A stretch of DNA of 6,964 nucleotides, from the NCBI GenBank assembly GCA_001802655.1, contig MGZO01000056.1, positions 5,934 through 12,897 of the forward strand. The letters run 5' to 3'. The position numbers and the translations under genes were made by a program. Source of the stretch: Hydrogenophilales bacterium RIFOXYD1_FULL_62_11. Lineage in GTDB: Bacteria > Pseudomonadota > Gammaproteobacteria > Burkholderiales > Thiobacillaceae. The notes beneath the pieces were generated by a model. It was not told where the DNA came from, searched no databases, and worked only from the letters and a program-made list of their open reading frames with translations. Of the stretch, positions 5,129 to 6,964 are shown piece after piece (position 1 is the stretch's first letter; each line of letters begins with the position of its first letter).

Positions 5129-6964
5129 TGGAACTGTCGATGCCGATTCGAGCTGCACTCCGGTTTTCCCTTCTCCTCGTCGCGCTCACGTGGTCGGTGA
5201 ACGCCTGGTCCCAGAACCAGGCTGGCGAGGCCGGCACCCTGCTGGGCAAGGAATTGCTCGACAATGCCCGCGCACCCGTCTATGACGCTGACGGTGGGCG
5301 CGATGGCATGGGTCGCTTTGAGCTGGGCGGTGTCGTTGTCGATGGCGCGGAGATCGCCCCTGGTGCCACGCGCAACGACATCGAGCAGCTGACCCGGAAA
5401 AAGGACAGTGAGCTGTCCAGCCTGGAGCAGGAGGGCATTGACCAGTTCGATCACTCCGCGCAACAGGAGGGTGCCCAGGGTGAGGCCACTCGCGCGCTTG
5501 CCAGTGCGCAGATCATCACTCGCGAGCAAGCCCTGGGCGATGACCCGGAGCTCGTGGAGCGCATGCGGTCCAGCCTCACGGGAAATCCGCTCGGCCAGGC
5601 CTTTGCTGACTGCGACAGCACCACCACCGTCCAGGACGGCGGCTCACTGAGCACGGTCCATTCCCAGGACTACACCTGCACGATAGGCAGTGTTGGTTCC
5701 AGCTGCTCGCGCAGTCGGGAAGTGCTTGTTGAGCCGAATGAGGATCGATACGAGGAAGGCGGGCGAGGGGATCTGTGGAAGGTCTATGACCGGATCGCCT
5801 TCAATGGCCAGTGCGAAGCCGAAACCGTCGATGGAGAGTGCCGCCAGGAGTGGGTCTGCACCGACAGCGCGCCGCGAACGATCGGCATGCTGCACATCGA
5901 TGAGGCAGAAGCCATCAAGCGCGGCCTGGAGCCGCTCTTCCCCGGGGCGCCGGCGCTGTGCTGGGAAGCCAAGCTCAAGGCCACCTGCCCGGTGTGCATC
6001 GAGGACGAATTCGGCAACAAGCGCGACTGCAAATACGTAGACATCGCCCAGCCCGAGGGCAACACGTGTGGCGCGCTGGAGTCGAACAACGCCTGCCGCG
6101 TGATCGGCGAAGGCTGCCTGGTCACGGACGGGCAGGGCGGCTGCGCGGTCACCAGCAAGCGCTACAGCTGCGACAAGCAGGTGTCTGTCCCCGTCACCGA
6201 TGTGCGCACCACCAACACCTGTGCTGGCTCGATCCAGTGTCTGGACGGAAGCTGCAACGCCGGCGTCGATTTCAACGAGGATTCGGGCACGGCCATGCAG
6301 GTGGCCATGGCGCAGATGGTGGTGGCCGACGCGATGGCTACCGACGTCACCCGGAACGCCGACACCGCGCGTGAAAGCCGCGGGCCGGCGCCGATCGATG
6401 ACCAACCGGTCGCCAACGATCCGAACAACGCCGCCCGCAACTGGGGCTACGACCAGGACGACACCGGTGGCGCTGAAGCCGAACCGGAGGTCCAGCTGAC
6501 GGCGGCCGAGCAGGAGATGATCGCCGAGGCGCAGATCTTCCGCGGCAATCCCTACCGGTGCCAGAAGGGCTACGGCGGCTTGGTGGACTGCTGCAAAGCC
6601 ACCGACAGCAACGCCCAGGAGCTGTTCTGGAAGATCTATTCCGAGGTCAACCGCAGCAAGCAGGCCGCGCGACTGGCCGACGACGACACCGTCAGCGGCT
6701 ACCGGCAGATGCAGTCGGGCACCGGCAATATGTCGACCCTGTCCAGCCCCTTCACCTCCATGCGCGACAACGTGATGGGCGGCGGCACCGGCGAGGTCGA
6801 CAACAGCTCCCTGACCGTCTGGCAGATCTTCATGGCCCGCGCCCGCGAGGAGATCAAACCGTCCCTGTCTCCGAGCTGGGCCTGTTCGGACGGCGAATTC
6901 GACCTGGCGGTGCAGCGCGAGATCGGCTCCTGCAGCTACGCCGGCACCTACTGCAGCAAGAAGG
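5128..6964 (+). CDS. traN: TraN, outer-membrane mating-pair stabilisation protein (3' end outside window)
   Basis: The frame is open from 5128 to the right edge (612 codons) with no stop. TraN is a cysteine-rich outer-membrane adhesin that stabilises mating pairs by contacting recipient surface proteins. Residues 1 to about 28 look like a signal peptide (hydrophobic 9-26). Residues 29-161 lack cysteine and include a Glu/Gln-rich, probably coiled or helical stretch near 80-130. From 162 on there are 24 visible cysteines. TraN hallmarks are CAGSIQCLDGSC (365-376), IFRGNPYRCQKGYGGLVDCC (470-489) and, near the edge, the block from C586 through C602 to YCSKK. Residues about 377-470 form a cysteine-free Ala/Met then Asp/Pro/Glu-rich linker. 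The ATG at 5128 overlaps the traU stop (TGATG) but lacks a clear Shine-Dalgarno; the in-frame ATG at 5140 is an alternative and keeps the signal peptide. The protein already exceeds F TraN (about 602 aa), as in larger SXT-like TraNs. Confidence 0.92.
   Translation, partial: MELSMPIRAALRFSLLLVALTWSVNAWSQNQAGEAGTLLGKELLDNARAPVYDADGGRDGMGRFELGGVVVDGAEIAPGATRNDIEQLTRKKDSELSSLEQEGIDQFDHSAQQEGAQGEATRALASAQIITREQALGDDPELVERMRSSLTGNPLGQAFADCDSTTTVQDGGSLSTVHSQDYTCTIGSVGSSCSRSREVLVEPNEDRYEEGGRGDLWKVYDRIAFNGQCEAETVDGECRQEWVCTDSAPRTIGMLHIDEAEAIKRGLEPLFPGAPALCWEAKLKATCPVCIEDEFGNKRDCKYVDIAQPEGNTCGALESNNACRVIGEGCLVTDGQGGCAVTSKRYSCDKQVSVPVTDVRTTNTCAGSIQCLDGSCNAGVDFNEDSGTAMQVAMAQMVVADAMATDVTRNADTARESRGPAPIDDQPVANDPNNAARNWGYDQDDTGGAEAEPEVQLTAAEQEMIAEAQIFRGNPYRCQKGYGGLVDCCKATDSNAQELFWKIYSEVNRSKQAARLADDDTVSGYRQMQSGTGNMSTLSSPFTSMRDNVMGGGTGEVDNSSLTVWQIFMARAREEIKPSLSPSWACSDGEFDLAVQREIGSCSYAGTYCSKK

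Noticed and set aside
4346..5158. A 270-codon minus-strand open frame opposite traU
   Set aside because: Shadow of traU; no family features and no ribosome-binding site worth noting.
5644..6405. A 253-codon minus-strand open frame opposite traN
   Set aside because: Lies entirely over the cysteine-rich TraN body, which is clearly the real coding strand.
1..6964. CRISPR arrays, tRNA or rRNA genes, insertion sequences, att sites, rho-independent terminators
   Set aside because: None seen. The window is continuously coding, the longest gap between genes being 3 nt.

Overview
The window is one stretch of an F-type (MPF-F) type IV secretion / conjugation operon, all on the plus strand and essentially without non-coding DNA. 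The DNA is GC-rich, with G/C-ending codons. Together with the protein families this suggests a high-GC gamma- or betaproteobacterium (a Xanthomonadaceae- or Pseudomonas-like host is my guess). The locus would sit on an integrative conjugative element or conjugative plasmid. No integrase, replication gene, relaxase or att site is visible, so element and host cannot be fixed from this window.

Layout from left to right: the 3' two-thirds or so of traC (VirB4-class ATPase, cut by the left edge); trbI (inner-membrane pilus protein); an S26 signal peptidase of the TrhF/TrsF/RP4-TraF kind; a fused trbC-traW gene; a 57-codon csrA-like gene; traU; and traN (outer-membrane mating-pair stabilisation adhesin, cut by the right edge). 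Junctions are ATGA, ATGA, GTGA, a 3-nt gap, ATGA and TGATG, so the whole set looks like one translationally coupled polycistron. The order traC - peptidase - traW - traU - traN, with an in-line peptidase and a TrbC-TraW fusion, resembles the SXT/R27-type branch more than F itself. A trbI is also kept after traC, as in F.

The genes fit one job. TraC powers assembly at the inner membrane and TrbI modulates pilus extension or retraction. The S26 protease probably matures pilin or other secreted parts. TrbC-TraW and TraU are periplasmic assembly factors, and TraN is the disulfide-rich outer-membrane adhesin.

The most unusual element is the small gene at 3891-4064. By eye it encodes a CsrA/RsmA-family RNA-binding protein that keeps L4, R6, R7, V40, V42 and R44 of E. 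coli CsrA. It has the clearest ribosome-binding site in the window and is locked between trbC-traW and traU. This suggests the element carries its own post-transcriptional regulator inside the transfer operon, acting on its own mRNA, on the host's Csr/Rsm regulon, or both. A second notable point is cysteine rather than serine at the apparent nucleophile position of the S26 peptidase.
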